From NCBI RefSeq assembly GCF_001571245.1, contig NZ_BCTK01000006.1:868001-932000 (forward strand): a stretch of 64,000 nucleotides of DNA. Reading direction: 5' to 3'. This DNA is from Achromobacter piechaudii NBRC 102461 (GTDB lineage: Bacteria > Pseudomonadota > Gammaproteobacteria > Burkholderiales > Burkholderiaceae_B). This document shows positions 27,516-36,188 of the stretch, one piece after another (the stretch's first letter is position 1; the number at the start of each line of letters is the position of its first letter). Made by a program: the position numbers and the translations under genes. The notes under the pieces are model-generated. The model did not search any database, was not told where the DNA came from, and saw nothing but the letters and a program-made list of their open reading frames with translations.

Positions 27516-28613
27516 ATGGAGATCGGCGTGGAACAGCGATGGAACAGGCGGGCATTCATGGCGGCGGCGGCAGGCGCGGCGGCATTTGCGGGGAGCATGC
27601 CGGCGCAAGGCTCCAATGGCACGAGCGGCTCGCGGCGCATGCCGGGCTCGGGCAGCATCACCGACGTTAAAGGCCTGCGCGTCGGCCACTACACCGACAC
27701 GCGCCGCCCCACGGGCTGCACGGTCATCATTGCCGAAGCGGGCGCGACGGGCGGCGTGGATGTGCGGGGCGCTGCCCCTGGCACGCGTGAAACCGATCTG
27801 CTCAACCCCGTCAACATGGTGGAAAAAGTGCATGCCATCGTGCTGGCGGGCGGCAGCGCTTTTGGCCTGGACGCGGCGACCGGCGTGATGCGCTATCTGG
27901 AAGAAAAAAAGATCGGTTTTGACGTCGGCGTGGCGCACGTACCCATCGTGCCGTCGGCCATCCTGTTCGACCTGGGGGTGGGCGATGCGTCGATCCGGCC
28001 GGACGCGGCGGCCGGCTACCAAGCCTGCAAATCCGCATCGACCGATGCGTCCGAAGAAGGCAACGTCGGCGCGGGTGCGGGTGCCACCGTCGGCAAGCTG
28101 TACGGTCCGCAGCGCGCCATGAAGGGCGGCCTGGGCAGCGCGTCGCTGACCGTTGCGGGCGTGACCGTGGGCGCCATCGTCGCGGTGAACGCGGTGGGCG
28201 ACGTGCTGGACCCGAACACCGGCCGCATCCTGGCGGGCGCGCGTACGGCCGACGGCAAGCAACTGCTGGACACCCGCGCCGCCATCCTGGCCGGCGACCT
28301 GCCGCGCGCGATGCGCGCCGGCACCGCGACCACGATCGGCGTGGTGGCCACCGACGCCACGCTGACCAAGGCGCAGGCGCAGAAAATCGCGGGCATGGCC
28401 CACGATGGCCTGGCGCGCAGCATCAACCCCATCCACACCATGCTCGACGGCGACACGATCTTCGCGCTGGGCACCGGCACGTCGGGCAAGCCCGGCAACG
28501 TGATGCTGCTGGGCGTGATGGCGGCCGAGGCCATGGCCATCGCCGTGCAGCGCGCCATTCTGGCCGCACGCGCGGTGGAAGGGTTTCCCGCCGCGGTGGA
28601 CTACATCGCCTGA
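27516..28613 (+). CDS. P1-family (S58, DmpA/NylC-like) peptidase
   Basis: A 365-residue N-terminal-nucleophile hydrolase homologue. The N-terminus NRRAFMAAAAGAAAFAG resembles a Tat signal, although only the two arginines fit well. Family blocks include DVKGLRVGHYTD, LNPVNMVEKVHAIVLAGGSAFGLDAA (shortened to its core AGGSAFGLDA), EGNVGAGAGATVGK, TTIGVVATDATLTKAQ and INPIHTMLDGDT. Relatives self-cleave before a Thr in an N-T-T-I motif. Here the residue before the Thr pair is Ala271, which could impair self-cleavage. A GTG at 27528 with GGAG upstream is an alternative start. It is divergent from the cystine-type ABC operon. Confidence 0.85.
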   Translation: MEIGVEQRWNRRAFMAAAAGAAAFAGSMPAQGSNGTSGSRRMPGSGSITDVKGLRVGHYTDTRRPTGCTVIIAEAGATGGVDVRGAAPGTRETDLLNPVNMVEKVHAIVLAGGSAFGLDAATGVMRYLEEKKIGFDVGVAHVPIVPSAILFDLGVGDASIRPDAAAGYQACKSASTDASEEGNVGAGAGATVGKLYGPQRAMKGGLGSASLTVAGVTVGAIVAVNAVGDVLDPNTGRILAGARTADGKQLLDTRAAILAGDLPRAMRAGTATTIGVVATDATLTKAQAQKIAGMAHDGLARSINPIHTMLDGDTIFALGTGTSGKPGNVMLLGVMAAEAMAIAVQRAILAARAVEGFPAAVDYIA

Positions 28614-28697
28614 CCCGTCGCCGGTGACGTCAAGCTGTCACACGGCGCGCCCATGCTTGGAGCCGCAGTCATGGCTCCAACGCAGGGGAGGGCACGC

Positions 28698-29330
28698 ATG
28701 TACGAAGGCGAACGATTCAATGGCGCGACGCATCTGGCGGGCCTGGGATTGGCGGTGGCTGCCTCCGGCGCGCTGATATTGCGGGCAGCCGAATTGAAGG
28801 TGGACGCGCGGCAGGTCATCAGCTGCGCGGTATTCGCGGCGTCGATGATCGCGGTCTATGCGTCCTCGGTGCTGTATCACTGCACGCGCGGCCGCGACAA
28901 AGCGCGCTGGGCCAAGGCCGATCACTGCGCCATCTACCTGTTGATCGCCGGCACCTATACGCCGCTTGCCTTCGGGCCGGTCGAGCATTTCTGGGGCGCG
29001 GTCATGGGCGTGGCGATCTGGCTGTTGGCGGCGGTCGGCATCGGCCGCGAACTCTGGTGGGCGCGCGGCGCGCCGCCAGCGCTGCCGCTGTACCTGGCGA
29101 TGGGCTGGCTGGGCGTGCTGTTCGCCGCGCCGATCGCGGGGGCCTTGTCATCGGCGGGCCTGGCCTGGTTGCTGGCGGGCGCGGCGGCCTACACGGTCGG
29201 CACGCTGTTCTACGTGAACGACAAACGCTGGCGGCACGCCCACGGCATCTGGCACCTGTTCGTCATGGGCGGCTCGGCCTGCCATTTCGTGACGGTGTTC
29301 GGCTTCTTGCGCCACGGCGCGCAGGCTTGA
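28698..29330 (+). CDS. Hemolysin III (HlyIII/YqfA, COG1272) family membrane protein
   Basis: A 210-residue inner-membrane protein with seven predicted helices, related to the PAQR superfamily. The conserved metal-site-like residues are present: SVLYHC (Ser and His), ADHCAIYLLIAGTYTP (Asp and His) and GIWHLFVMGGSACHF (His pairs). The start at 28698 has a GGGGAGG site, better than the ATG 45 bases upstream. The name comes from an old hemolysin report; the physiological role is not settled. It lies between the P1 peptidase and the convergent kynR. Confidence 0.85.
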   Translation: MYEGERFNGATHLAGLGLAVAASGALILRAAELKVDARQVISCAVFAASMIAVYASSVLYHCTRGRDKARWAKADHCAIYLLIAGTYTPLAFGPVEHFWGAVMGVAIWLLAAVGIGRELWWARGAPPALPLYLAMGWLGVLFAAPIAGALSSAGLAWLLAGAAAYTVGTLFYVNDKRWRHAHGIWHLFVMGGSACHFVTVFGFLRHGAQA

Positions 29331-29352
29331 GCCGACCCGGGCGCGATCTCCT

Positions 29353-29826
29353 CTAGCGCCAGGCGGCCAGCGGCAGCATGCCGCCCCGGTCTTTCACTTT
29401 GCGCATGACGATATGCGAACAAAGATCGCGCACGCCCGCGATCTTGCTCAGTTTGTCTTCGACGAATTGCGAGAACGCCGCAAGATTGCGCGTGCGCACC
29501 GACAGGATGTAGTTCGAGGCTCCCGTCACGATGCTGGCTTCGGTGATCTCGTCGTGCGCCGCGATGCCGGCCAGAAAGGTCTCGTGCCAGCCCGGACGCG
29601 ACTGGTCCAGCGTGACGTGGACGATGGCCTCCAGTTCGAAGCCGAGCTTGTCGGCGTCCAGCACGGCGCGGTAGTGGCGGATGAAACCGCCTTCTTCCAG
29701 CGCTCGTACGCGTCGCAGGCAGGCCGACGGCGACAGCGCCACCTGTTCCGCCAGGTCCTGATTGCTGAGTTGGCCGTTCTCTTGCAGGCGGTAGAGAATG
29801 CGCTGGTCGATGGCGTCTAAGGGCAT
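29353..29826 (-). CDS. kynR: Lrp/AsnC-family regulator, probable KynR
   Basis: A 157-residue Lrp-type regulator. An N-terminal helix-turn-helix (NQDLAEQVALSPSACLRRVRALEE, core LSPSACLRRV) and a RAM effector domain (LEAIVHVTL, ASIVTGASNYILSVR) are clear. The ATG at 29826 is preferred; a TTG four codons upstream is possible. It is divergent from kynureninase, the arrangement known for KynR in Pseudomonas and Burkholderia relatives, where kynurenine is the inducer. The kynurenine response here is inferred from that context. Confidence 0.82.
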   Translation of the reverse strand: MPLDAIDQRILYRLQENGQLSNQDLAEQVALSPSACLRRVRALEEGGFIRHYRAVLDADKLGFELEAIVHVTLDQSRPGWHETFLAGIAAHDEITEASIVTGASNYILSVRTRNLAAFSQFVEDKLSKIAGVRDLCSHIVMRKVKDRGGMLPLAAWR

Positions 29827-29964
29827 GATGCAATCCAATTCGAAAAACGGACTATCGGTGCAATTAAATGCGGAATCCTAGGGTAAGCCGCGCCTGGGTT
29901 TGCAATTTTTCCGCTTGATGGCGCTGCTATCCTGTTCCCAGCATATTGCCCGAAGGAGCATCGC

Positions 29965-31215
29965 ATGACCACCCGCGAAGACTGCGTCGCCGCAGACCGG
30001 AAAGACCCCCTGGCCCCCCTGAAAGACCGTTTCGAACTGCCGCCCGGCGTGCTCTACATGGACGGCAATTCCCTGGGCGTGATGCCCAAGGGCGCGGCCG
30101 CGCGCGCAGCCGGCGTCATCACGCAGGAATGGGGCACCGACCTGATCCGCAGCTGGAACACCGCCGGCTGGTTCGAACTACCCGCCCGCCTGGGCGACAA
30201 GCTGGGCAGCCTGCTGGGCGCGCGCGAAGGCGAACTGGTCGTCACCGACACCACTTCTCTGAACATCTTCAAGGCGCTGGCCGCCGCGCTGCGCATCCAG
30301 CAGCACAAGCAGCCCAAGCGCCGCGTCATCCTGTCCGAACGCGACAACTTCCCGACCGACCTGTATATGGTCCAGGGCATGATCGACCTGCTCCAGCAGG
30401 GCTACGAAATGCGCCTGATCGACGACGAACTGCCGCTGGACAAGGCGCTGGACGAATCGGTCGCGGTGATGCTGCTGTCTCATGTGAATTACCGCAGCGG
30501 CCAGATGCACGACATGGCCAGCGTGACCGCGCTGGCGCACGAGCGCGGCGCGCTCACCATCTGGGACCTGGCGCATGCGGCCGGCGCGGTGCCGGTGGAC
30601 CTGAACGGCGCCAACGCCGACTTCGCCGTGGGCTGCACCTATAAATACCTGAACGGCGGTCCGGGTTCGCCGGCCTTCATCTGGGTCGCGCCGCGCCATA
30701 CCAAGAATTTCTGGCAGCCGCTGTCCGGCTGGTGGGGCCACACGCGCCCGTTCGACATGGCGGTGGCCTACGAGCCGGCCGGCGGCATCCGCCGCTATTT
30801 GTGCGGCACGCAGCCCATCGTGTCCCTGTCGTTGGTGGAATGCGGACTTGACGTCGCGCAATCGGCCGACATGGCGCAGGTGCGCGAAAAGTCGCTGGCG
30901 CTGGGCGACCTGTTCATTGCGCTGGTCGAACAGCGCTGCGAAGGCCATCCGCTCAAGCTCGTCACGCCGCGCAACCATGCCGAACGCGGCAGCCACGTGA
31001 GCTTCCTGCATCCCAACGGCTACGAGGTCATGCAAGCCCTGATCGCACGCGGCCTGATCGGCGATTACCGCGAACCCGAGGTGCTGCGCTTTGGCCTGAC
31101 GCCGCTGTACTTCGGCTATGCCGACGTGTGGGACGCCGTGGACATCCTGAAAGACGTGCTCGACACGCGCGCCTGGGACAAGCCCGAATTCAAGCAACGC
31201 TCGACCGTGACCTGA
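29965..31215 (+). CDS. kynU: Kynureninase
   Basis: A 416-residue PLP enzyme that cleaves kynurenine to anthranilate and alanine in tryptophan breakdown. YMDGNSLG at the N-terminus, [15 protein letters not shown] (PLP-ring Asp) and the PLP lysine in [16 protein letters not shown] are diagnostic, and the length is normal. AAGGAG precedes the ATG. It is divergent from a KynR-like regulator and upstream of an amino acid permease. Genes for tryptophan dioxygenase and kynurenine formamidase, often clustered with it, are not in the window. Confidence 0.95.
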   Translation: MTTREDCVAADRKDPLAPLKDRFELPPGVLYMDGNSLGVMPKGAAARAAGVITQEWGTDLIRSWNTAGWFELPARLGDKLGSLLGAREGELVVTDTTSLNIFKALAAALRIQQHKQPKRRVILSERDNFPTDLYMVQGMIDLLQQGYEMRLIDDELPLDKALDESVAVMLLSHVNYRSGQMHDMASVTALAHERGALTIWDLAHAAGAVPVDLNGANADFAVGCTYKYLNGGPGSPAFIWVAPRHTKNFWQPLSGWWGHTRPFDMAVAYEPAGGIRRYLCGTQPIVSLSLVECGLDVAQSADMAQVREKSLALGDLFIALVEQRCEGHPLKLVTPRNHAERGSHVSFLHPNGYEVMQALIARGLIGDYREPEVLRFGLTPLYFGYADVWDAVDILKDVLDTRAWDKPEFKQRSTVT

Positions 31216-31294
31216 ACGCCAACAGAGCGTGGCCCGATCTCGCCGGGCCAGGTCGAGCCCCATCGATAAAAGCGAGCGCGGTACGGAGGAGACA

Positions 31295-32701
31295 ATGAAA
31301 AAACCACAAGGATTCGGCCAGATCGCCGAACGCGAACAGGGCCTCAAAAGGCGGCTGACATCGGGCCAGATGAGCATGATCGCCATTGGCGGCGCGGTGG
31401 GCACGGGCCTGTTCCTGGGCAGTAAATTCGCCATCGGCTTTGCCGGTCCCAGCGTCATCATCAGCTACGCCATCGGCGGGTTCATCACCTTGCTGTTGAT
31501 GGGCTGCCTGGCGGAAATGACGGTGGCGCATTCCACGTCCGGCTCGTTCGGGGCCTATGCCGAACACTACATCGGCCCGCTGGCCGGCTTCCTGGTGCGC
31601 TACGCGTACTGGTCATGCGTGGTGCTGGCGGTGGGCACCGAGGTCACGGCGGTGGCCGAGTACATGCAGTTCTGGTTCCCCGACGTGCCCGGCTGGTTGT
31701 GGGTGTGCGTGTTCTCGGGGGCGCTGATCCTGATCAACGCCATGAGCGTCAAGGCGTTCGGCACGATCGAATACTGGTTCTCGACCATCAAGATCACCGC
31801 CATCGTCGCCTTCATCATCCTGGGCGCCTACGTGGTGTGGGGCAGCCCGCAATACGGCGTCGCGCAGTACACCGCGCACGGCGGCTTCTTTCCCAATGGC
31901 ATGTGGGGCATGTGGGTGGCCGTGGTGATTTCGATCTTCAGCTACCTGAGCGTCGAAATGATCGCGGTCGCGGCAGGCGAGGCCGAAGACCCCGAGCGCG
32001 CCGTGAAGAAGGCGTTTCGCGCCACCATCGTGCGGCTGGTGGTGTTCTACCTGCTGACGCTGTCGTTGATCCTGGCGATCGTGCCTTGGAACGAAGCCGA
32101 CAAGGAAGGCAGCCCCTTCGTGAAGGTGATGCTGGCGCTGGATATTCCCGGCGCGGCGGGCGTGATCAACTTCATCGTGCTGGTGGCGGCGTTGTCGGCC
32201 ATGAACAGCCAGTTGTACATCACGACTCGCATGATGTTCAGCCTGTCGCGTGCCGGTCATGCGCCGTCTTTGTTCGGCCGGCTGACCCGTAGCGGCACGC
32301 CGCTGAACGCGTTGCTGCTGTCCACCAGCGGCATCGCCGTCGCCGTCGTGCTCAAGGTGATCTACCCGGACACGGCGTTCACGTTGATGATGGCCATTTC
32401 GATGTTCGGCGCGCTGTTCACGTGGATGATGATCTTCGTCACGCACTACTTCTTCCGCCGCCGCTGGGCCCGCGAAGGCGGCGGCGCGTTGTCGTTCAGG
32501 ATGCCGGGCTTTCCGGTGCTGACCCTGCTGGGCGCGGTGGCGATGCTGGCGATCCTCGTCACCACCTACTTCACCAGCGTGTTCAAGATGACGCTGGTGT
32601 TCGGGGTGCCGTTCCTGGTGATCCTGGCCGTGCTGTTCGTGCTGCTGTTTAAAAAGCGCGGCGAATCGGTCGTCTTGCAAGCGCGCAGCCAGCGCGGTTG
32701 A
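31295..32701 (+). CDS. APC-family (AAT) amino acid permease
   Basis: A 468-residue, 12-helix permease of the AroP/GabP/PheP group. The signature IAIGGAVGTGLFLGS is in helix 1, with FGTIEYWFSTIKI and ETFAG-like regions later. A strong GGAGGAGA site precedes the ATG at 31295. It is 79 bases after kynU and probably cotranscribed, so it may import tryptophan, kynurenine or another aromatic amino acid. The substrate is inferred from context only. Confidence 0.88.
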   Translation: MKKPQGFGQIAEREQGLKRRLTSGQMSMIAIGGAVGTGLFLGSKFAIGFAGPSVIISYAIGGFITLLLMGCLAEMTVAHSTSGSFGAYAEHYIGPLAGFLVRYAYWSCVVLAVGTEVTAVAEYMQFWFPDVPGWLWVCVFSGALILINAMSVKAFGTIEYWFSTIKITAIVAFIILGAYVVWGSPQYGVAQYTAHGGFFPNGMWGMWVAVVISIFSYLSVEMIAVAAGEAEDPERAVKKAFRATIVRLVVFYLLTLSLILAIVPWNEADKEGSPFVKVMLALDIPGAAGVINFIVLVAALSAMNSQLYITTRMMFSLSRAGHAPSLFGRLTRSGTPLNALLLSTSGIAVAVVLKVIYPDTAFTLMMAISMFGALFTWMMIFVTHYFFRRRWAREGGGALSFRMPGFPVLTLLGAVAMLAILVTTYFTSVFKMTLVFGVPFLVILAVLFVLLFKKRGESVVLQARSQRG

Positions 32702-32708
32702 CGCCAGG

Positions 32709-32738
32709 CGCAGCGCCGGCAGGGATGCCGGCGCTGCG
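32709..32738. terminator. Hairpin between convergent permease and VOC genes
   Basis: A 13-bp perfect stem, CGCAGCGCCGGCA (32709-32721) with TGCCGGCGCTGCG (32726-32738) and a GGGA loop. It has no strong T-run. Probably a shared terminator. Confidence 0.5.
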
Positions 32739-32759
32739 TGCTTGCCTCATGCAGACGGA

Positions 32760-33179
32760 TCAGGGGGCGGCAGCGGTTGCCGTCTCGGCCGGATGCGCCG
32801 TCGCGTCCGGCTGCGCCGCTGGCGCGAACACGCGCAGCCGGTGGCCGTCGGGGTCCAGCGCCACAAAGGTGCGGCCGAAATCCATGTCGGTGGGCGCTTG
32901 CAGGATAGCCAGACCGCGCAGGCTCCATTCCTGATGGCGCTGGTTCAGCGCGTCGGCGTCCGCCACGCAGAACGCCAGTTCGGATGCGCCGCCCCGGCCA
33001 GCCGCAGCGGGCTCGACGGTGTAGCGCGACCACAGCCCCAGCTTCAGGCCGGAATCCAGTACGAACAATGCGAAGGTCGGCGAGTTTTCGACCGGCGCGC
33101 GTTGCAGCAGCGCGCTGTAGAACGCCGCGCTGGCCTGCGGTTTTTCGACGTAGAAAAGAACATAGTGGGTATCGGACAT
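32760..33179 (-). CDS. VOC (glyoxalase/bleomycin-resistance) superfamily protein
   Basis: A 139-residue single VOC unit. YVLFYVEKPQASAAFYSALL starts the first beta-alpha-beta-beta module and DFGRTFVALDPDGHRLRVFAP ends the second, as is usual for this fold. The short Ala-rich tail is unconserved. Such proteins are metal-dependent isomerases, dioxygenases or antibiotic-binding proteins; this one cannot be assigned. It lies directly downstream of a WYL regulator, with a perfect-looking operator in the 69-base gap. Confidence 0.85.
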   Translation of the reverse strand: MSDTHYVLFYVEKPQASAAFYSALLQRAPVENSPTFALFVLDSGLKLGLWSRYTVEPAAAGRGGASELAFCVADADALNQRHQEWSLRGLAILQAPTDMDFGRTFVALDPDGHRLRVFAPAAQPDATAHPAETATAAAP

Positions 33180-33220
33180 GATGCGCTCCTTGGGGTGAAT
33201 GCGCTCATGTTAGGCAGGGG

Positions 33221-33241
33221 TACTGTCAGTTTTTGGCAGTA
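33221..33241. promoter_or_regulatory. Probable operator of the VOC gene
   Basis: TACTGTCA-GTTTT-TGGCAGTA is an 8-bp inverted repeat with one mismatch and a 5-base spacer. It is 42 bases before the VOC start and just after the WYL-regulator stop, so it probably lies over the VOC promoter. Confidence 0.6.
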
Positions 33242-33248
33242 GCCTGCA

Positions 33249-33938
33249 TCAGCAGTTCTGTCCGTCCTGCGACAGCGCGCGCCACTCTTTGAGCAGCACG
33301 TGGCGGCGGCGCGGATAGCGTTCGCCCGGGGTCAGCGTGGCGATGCGGTCGGTGCGGAAATGCCGGAAGTCGCCCCGCAGTTCACACCACGCCATGACGA
33401 TGCGCACGCTGTCGAAAAAGCCCAGCGCAAAGGGCCAGATCACGCGCGCGGAATCCGAGCCCTTGTCGTCGCGATAGGTGATGTGCAGGCGGTGTTCGGC
33501 GCGTATCGCCTGACGGATCAGCGCCACGTCGACGCGGTCGACCACCATGGCGGCGCTGGGTCCCACCAGCAGCGGAATGGCGTCGAGTTCGTCGCGCAGT
33601 TCCTGCGGCAGCACCGCGCCGATCTTGGCCAGCGCGTTGCGCGCCGCCATGACCAGCCGTTCGTCCGATCGGCCCGCCACCCAGCGCGTGCCCAGCACCA
33701 GCGCTTCGATCTCTTCGGTGCTGAACATCAGCGGCGGCAGCATGAAGCCGGGACGCAGCACATAGCCCACGCCGGGCTCGCCTTCGATTTCCGCTCCCTG
33801 GCATTGCAGCGTGGCGATGTCGCGGTACAGCGTGCGCAGGCTGATGCCCATTTCGGTGGCCAGCCGTTGGCCGCTCACCGGCAGGCGGTGGCGGCGCAGG
33901 GTCTGGAGCAGGTCCAGAAGGCGTTCGGTGCGGGACAT
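33249..33938 (-). CDS. YafY/WYL-domain transcriptional regulator
   Basis: A 229-residue regulator of the DeoR-like HTH_11 plus WYL type. The helix-turn-helix is near residues 5-60 (VSGQRLATEMGISLRTLYRDI) and the WYL-like domain follows (ITYRDDKG, ARVIWPFALGFFDSVRIVMAWCELRGDFRHFRTDRI, core IWPFALGFF). The ATG at 33938 fits the family start; the frame is open upstream. It is the neighbour of a VOC gene, a common pairing in which the regulator represses the VOC protein. The ligand is unknown. Confidence 0.87.
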   Translation of the reverse strand: MSRTERLLDLLQTLRRHRLPVSGQRLATEMGISLRTLYRDIATLQCQGAEIEGEPGVGYVLRPGFMLPPLMFSTEEIEALVLGTRWVAGRSDERLVMAARNALAKIGAVLPQELRDELDAIPLLVGPSAAMVVDRVDVALIRQAIRAEHRLHITYRDDKGSDSARVIWPFALGFFDSVRIVMAWCELRGDFRHFRTDRIATLTPGERYPRRRHVLLKEWRALSQDGQNC

Positions 33939-34022
33939 GAAAAGGGCGGGTGGCGGCAATGCGTAATGCTGCCATGAAATGGCAGCAGGCGGGCGCCTCG
34001 CCACCCGCCCGCGCTCGGGCGA

Positions 34023-34883
34023 TCAGGTCCCGATTTTCTTGCCGGTCGCCACGTCGATGACGGTGCCGTCTTCCAGGCTGACGCGGTAGATTTCGCGCAG
34101 CACGTTGCCGGCAAAGCCGATTTCCACGATGGACACGTCCTTGAACGTGGTGGCGATGCCGTCGGGCAAGGCCGCGTTGAACTTGTCCGATTCCTGCTTC
34201 ATGGCGTCCTGCAAGCGGGCGTCGTAGGGAGCCATGCTGTAGACCAGCGTGGTGTGCGGATTGTGGGCGCGCACTTCCTTGCCGTCCTGCATGACGTTGA
34301 CGCCGCTTACGCCGAGCGTCTTGACCAGCTCGCGGCCGGCCTCGCTCATCTTGGCGTAGACGGGGCCGGTCACGCGCGGCAGCGGGCCGTCGCGCAGCGG
34401 CGCCAGCGCGGCGGTGGCCACGGTGTTGTAGCGCATCATGTCTTCGAAGCCCTGGCCGCTCTTGACCACGCCCAGGTCCAGCCACCACGGGTGGCCCGCG
34501 CCCTTGGCGGCTTCGGTCGGGTAGAACGTTTTCAAGGTGACGGGCAGCGGCGCGGGCGGCTTGGGCAGCGCGCGCAGCATGCGCGCCGGCGTGGCGGGGT
34601 CGGCGCTATGGATATGCACCACCGTGACGTGCGGCAGGTTGGGCGTGTCGGCTTCGGCATTCAGACCCAGGGCGCGCAGGTCGGTCTTCAGCACGCCGTT
34701 GACCTTGGCGTCCAGCACGGCGTTGACTTCTTGCGGCAAGCGGTACACGACGCCGTAGGTGGCTTTGTGTTCGCGGAATTCCGGCTTTTCCAACGCGCTG
34801 TTGTCGATGGCGTCGGCGGCGTGGGCGGAGAGCGAGGTGGCGAACAGGCCGAGGGCGGCCAGGTGCAATGCGCGTTTGATCAT
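34023..34883 (-). CDS. Exported protein with two 2H-phosphoesterase-type HxTx motifs
   Basis: A 286-residue protein with a Sec signal peptide (cleavage near AHAAD, residues 20-24). Two motifs stand out: HVTV at 85-88 and HTTL at 210-213. Paired H-h-[S/T]-h motifs are the catalytic signature of the 2H phosphoesterase superfamily (RNA ligase-like, cyclic phosphodiesterases). The surrounding strands, and the closing segment VSIVEIGFAGNVLREIYRV, fit that fold. Most 2H enzymes are cytoplasmic, so a periplasmic one is unusual. I do not recognise a named family. It stands alone on its strand between the WYL regulator and a CopD-like gene. Confidence 0.6.
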   Translation of the reverse strand: MIKRALHLAALGLFATSLSAHAADAIDNSALEKPEFREHKATYGVVYRLPQEVNAVLDAKVNGVLKTDLRALGLNAEADTPNLPHVTVVHIHSADPATPARMLRALPKPPAPLPVTLKTFYPTEAAKGAGHPWWLDLGVVKSGQGFEDMMRYNTVATAALAPLRDGPLPRVTGPVYAKMSEAGRELVKTLGVSGVNVMQDGKEVRAHNPHTTLVYSMAPYDARLQDAMKQESDKFNAALPDGIATTFKDVSIVEIGFAGNVLREIYRVSLEDGTVIDVATGKKIGT

Positions 34884-35051
34884 GGGATGTCCCTATCGTT
34901 GTTGACGTGACCCGCGAGAGTCAGCCCCAAGTGTGGACGCCATGGATGTACGGGGTATTGCACTCGGCGCAAGATTCCCGATAGCAGCCGCCGCCTTGTT
35001 GATGGATTCGTCGCCCGTGGCGGCGGCAGGCTTGCCCAGCAAGGGGGCCGG

Positions 35052-35519
35052 TCAGGCCAGGAACGCGATGCCCACAATGACGATCCCCAGCACCAGGTTC
35101 ACGCCCACCCAGCGCCGGATCGCGGCCATGGCCTGCCCGCCGCGCGGCCAGTCCGAGGCGGCCACCGCCGTCGCCAGCCGCTTGTACAGCACGAAGCGGA
35201 TGTGCCCGAAGATGGCCATCATCAGCAGCCCGCCACCGGCCATCAGCGTCCACGCCAGCGGCATGAAGAACGCGCCACCTGTCTGGACGGCCTGGCTGGC
35301 CGCCTGTCCGATCATCGACATCCCGGTCAACAGGATCAGCACGATGGCCACCAGCACGGCGTTCAGGAACGGCCCCAGCACCGACTTCATCAGCGTCAGG
35401 CGCGGCTGGGGATCCAACTGCGCGGCCGCCGGCCGCAGGAAACAGTGGGCGAACAGCATGCCGCCTACCCACAGGATCACGGCGATCACGTGGACGAATT
35501 TCAGGACGCTATAGAACAT
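35052..35519 (-). CDS. CopD-like four-helix membrane protein
   Basis: A 155-residue protein with four membrane helices. The start LKFVHVIAVILWVGGMLFAH, with its paired His in helix 1, and IFGHIRFVLYKRL resemble the CopD / DUF2269 membrane-domain family. The histidines could bind heme or copper. It is divergent from the heme-uptake sigma factor gene across 159 bases, so the shared promoter region could also respond to iron. Function unknown. Confidence 0.7.
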   Translation of the reverse strand: MFYSVLKFVHVIAVILWVGGMLFAHCFLRPAAAQLDPQPRLTLMKSVLGPFLNAVLVAIVLILLTGMSMIGQAASQAVQTGGAFFMPLAWTLMAGGGLLMMAIFGHIRFVLYKRLATAVAASDWPRGGQAMAAIRRWVGVNLVLGIVIVGIAFLA

Positions 35520-35604
35520 GGGATCAGCCCGTCAGGTTAAGTGGCCGCAGGGCGCGGCGCGATCTGTCGCGATCATATCCCCCAAGGTTGCATTTCATTT
35601 CGAC

Positions 35605-35651
35605 TTGACCAGAATCATGCTTTTGCAATTAGAATGAGATTGATTTTTATT
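35605..35651 (+). promoter_or_regulatory. Iron-regulated promoter with Fur box upstream of hurI
   Basis: AATGAGATTGATTTTTATT (35633-35651) resembles the Fur consensus (AATGAGAAT-N-ATTCTCATT-like) and overlaps a TAGAAT -10 element (35630-35635). A TTGACC -35 lies at 35605-35610 with a 19-base spacer. The overlap would block transcription when Fur is iron-loaded. Confidence 0.65.
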
Positions 35652-35678
35652 TGTACTGTAGTGTTCTGGGAGCCCGTC

Positions 35679-36188
35679 GTGCCTAACCCTGTGCTTGCCT
35701 CAGGCGACACCGTCCAATGTCTATACCGCAGCCACCACGGGTGGCTGCAAAATTGGTTGCGTACGAAGCTGGGCAACGCCTTCGACGCGGCCGATCTGGC
35801 CCAGGACACGTTCGTGCGCGTGCTGCGCCATCGCCACGAACTGGACACACTGCGCGAACCGCGCGCCTACCTCACCACCATCGCCAAACGCCTGATGCTC
35901 AACCATCACCGGCGTCGTTCCGTCGAGGCCGCTTATCTTGAAGCGCTGGCCTTGATGCCCGAACGCCTGGCGCCGCCCGCCGAACAGCGATTGATCATCC
36001 TGGAGACCTTGCAGGAGATCGAAGAAATGCTGGCCGGCCTGCCGCTGCCGGCGCGTCAGGCGTTCCTGATGGCGCAACTGGAAGAACTGAGTCACATCGA
36101 AATCGCGCAGCGCCTCAATGTGTCGCTGCGGTCGGTGCACCGCTACATCGCCCGGGGGTTCGAGCAATGCATCATGGCGGTGAGTTGA
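35679..36188 (+). CDS. hurI: FecI-type ECF sigma factor (HurI-like)
   Basis: A 169-residue extracytoplasmic-function sigma factor. Region 2 (AADLAQDTFVRVLRH) and region 4 (LSHIEIAQRLNVSLRSVHRYIARG) are complete. The GTG at 35679 has GGGAG upstream and gives the normal FecI length; in-frame sequence further upstream includes the promoter. In Bordetella, HurI with HurR and BhuR forms heme-responsive surface signalling, and the same gene order occurs here. The Fur box should limit it to low iron. Its stop overlaps the hurR start by 22 bases. Confidence 0.9.
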   Translation: MPNPVLASGDTVQCLYRSHHGWLQNWLRTKLGNAFDAADLAQDTFVRVLRHRHELDTLREPRAYLTTIAKRLMLNHHRRRSVEAAYLEALALMPERLAPPAEQRLIILETLQEIEEMLAGLPLPARQAFLMAQLEELSHIEIAQRLNVSLRSVHRYIARGFEQCIMAVS

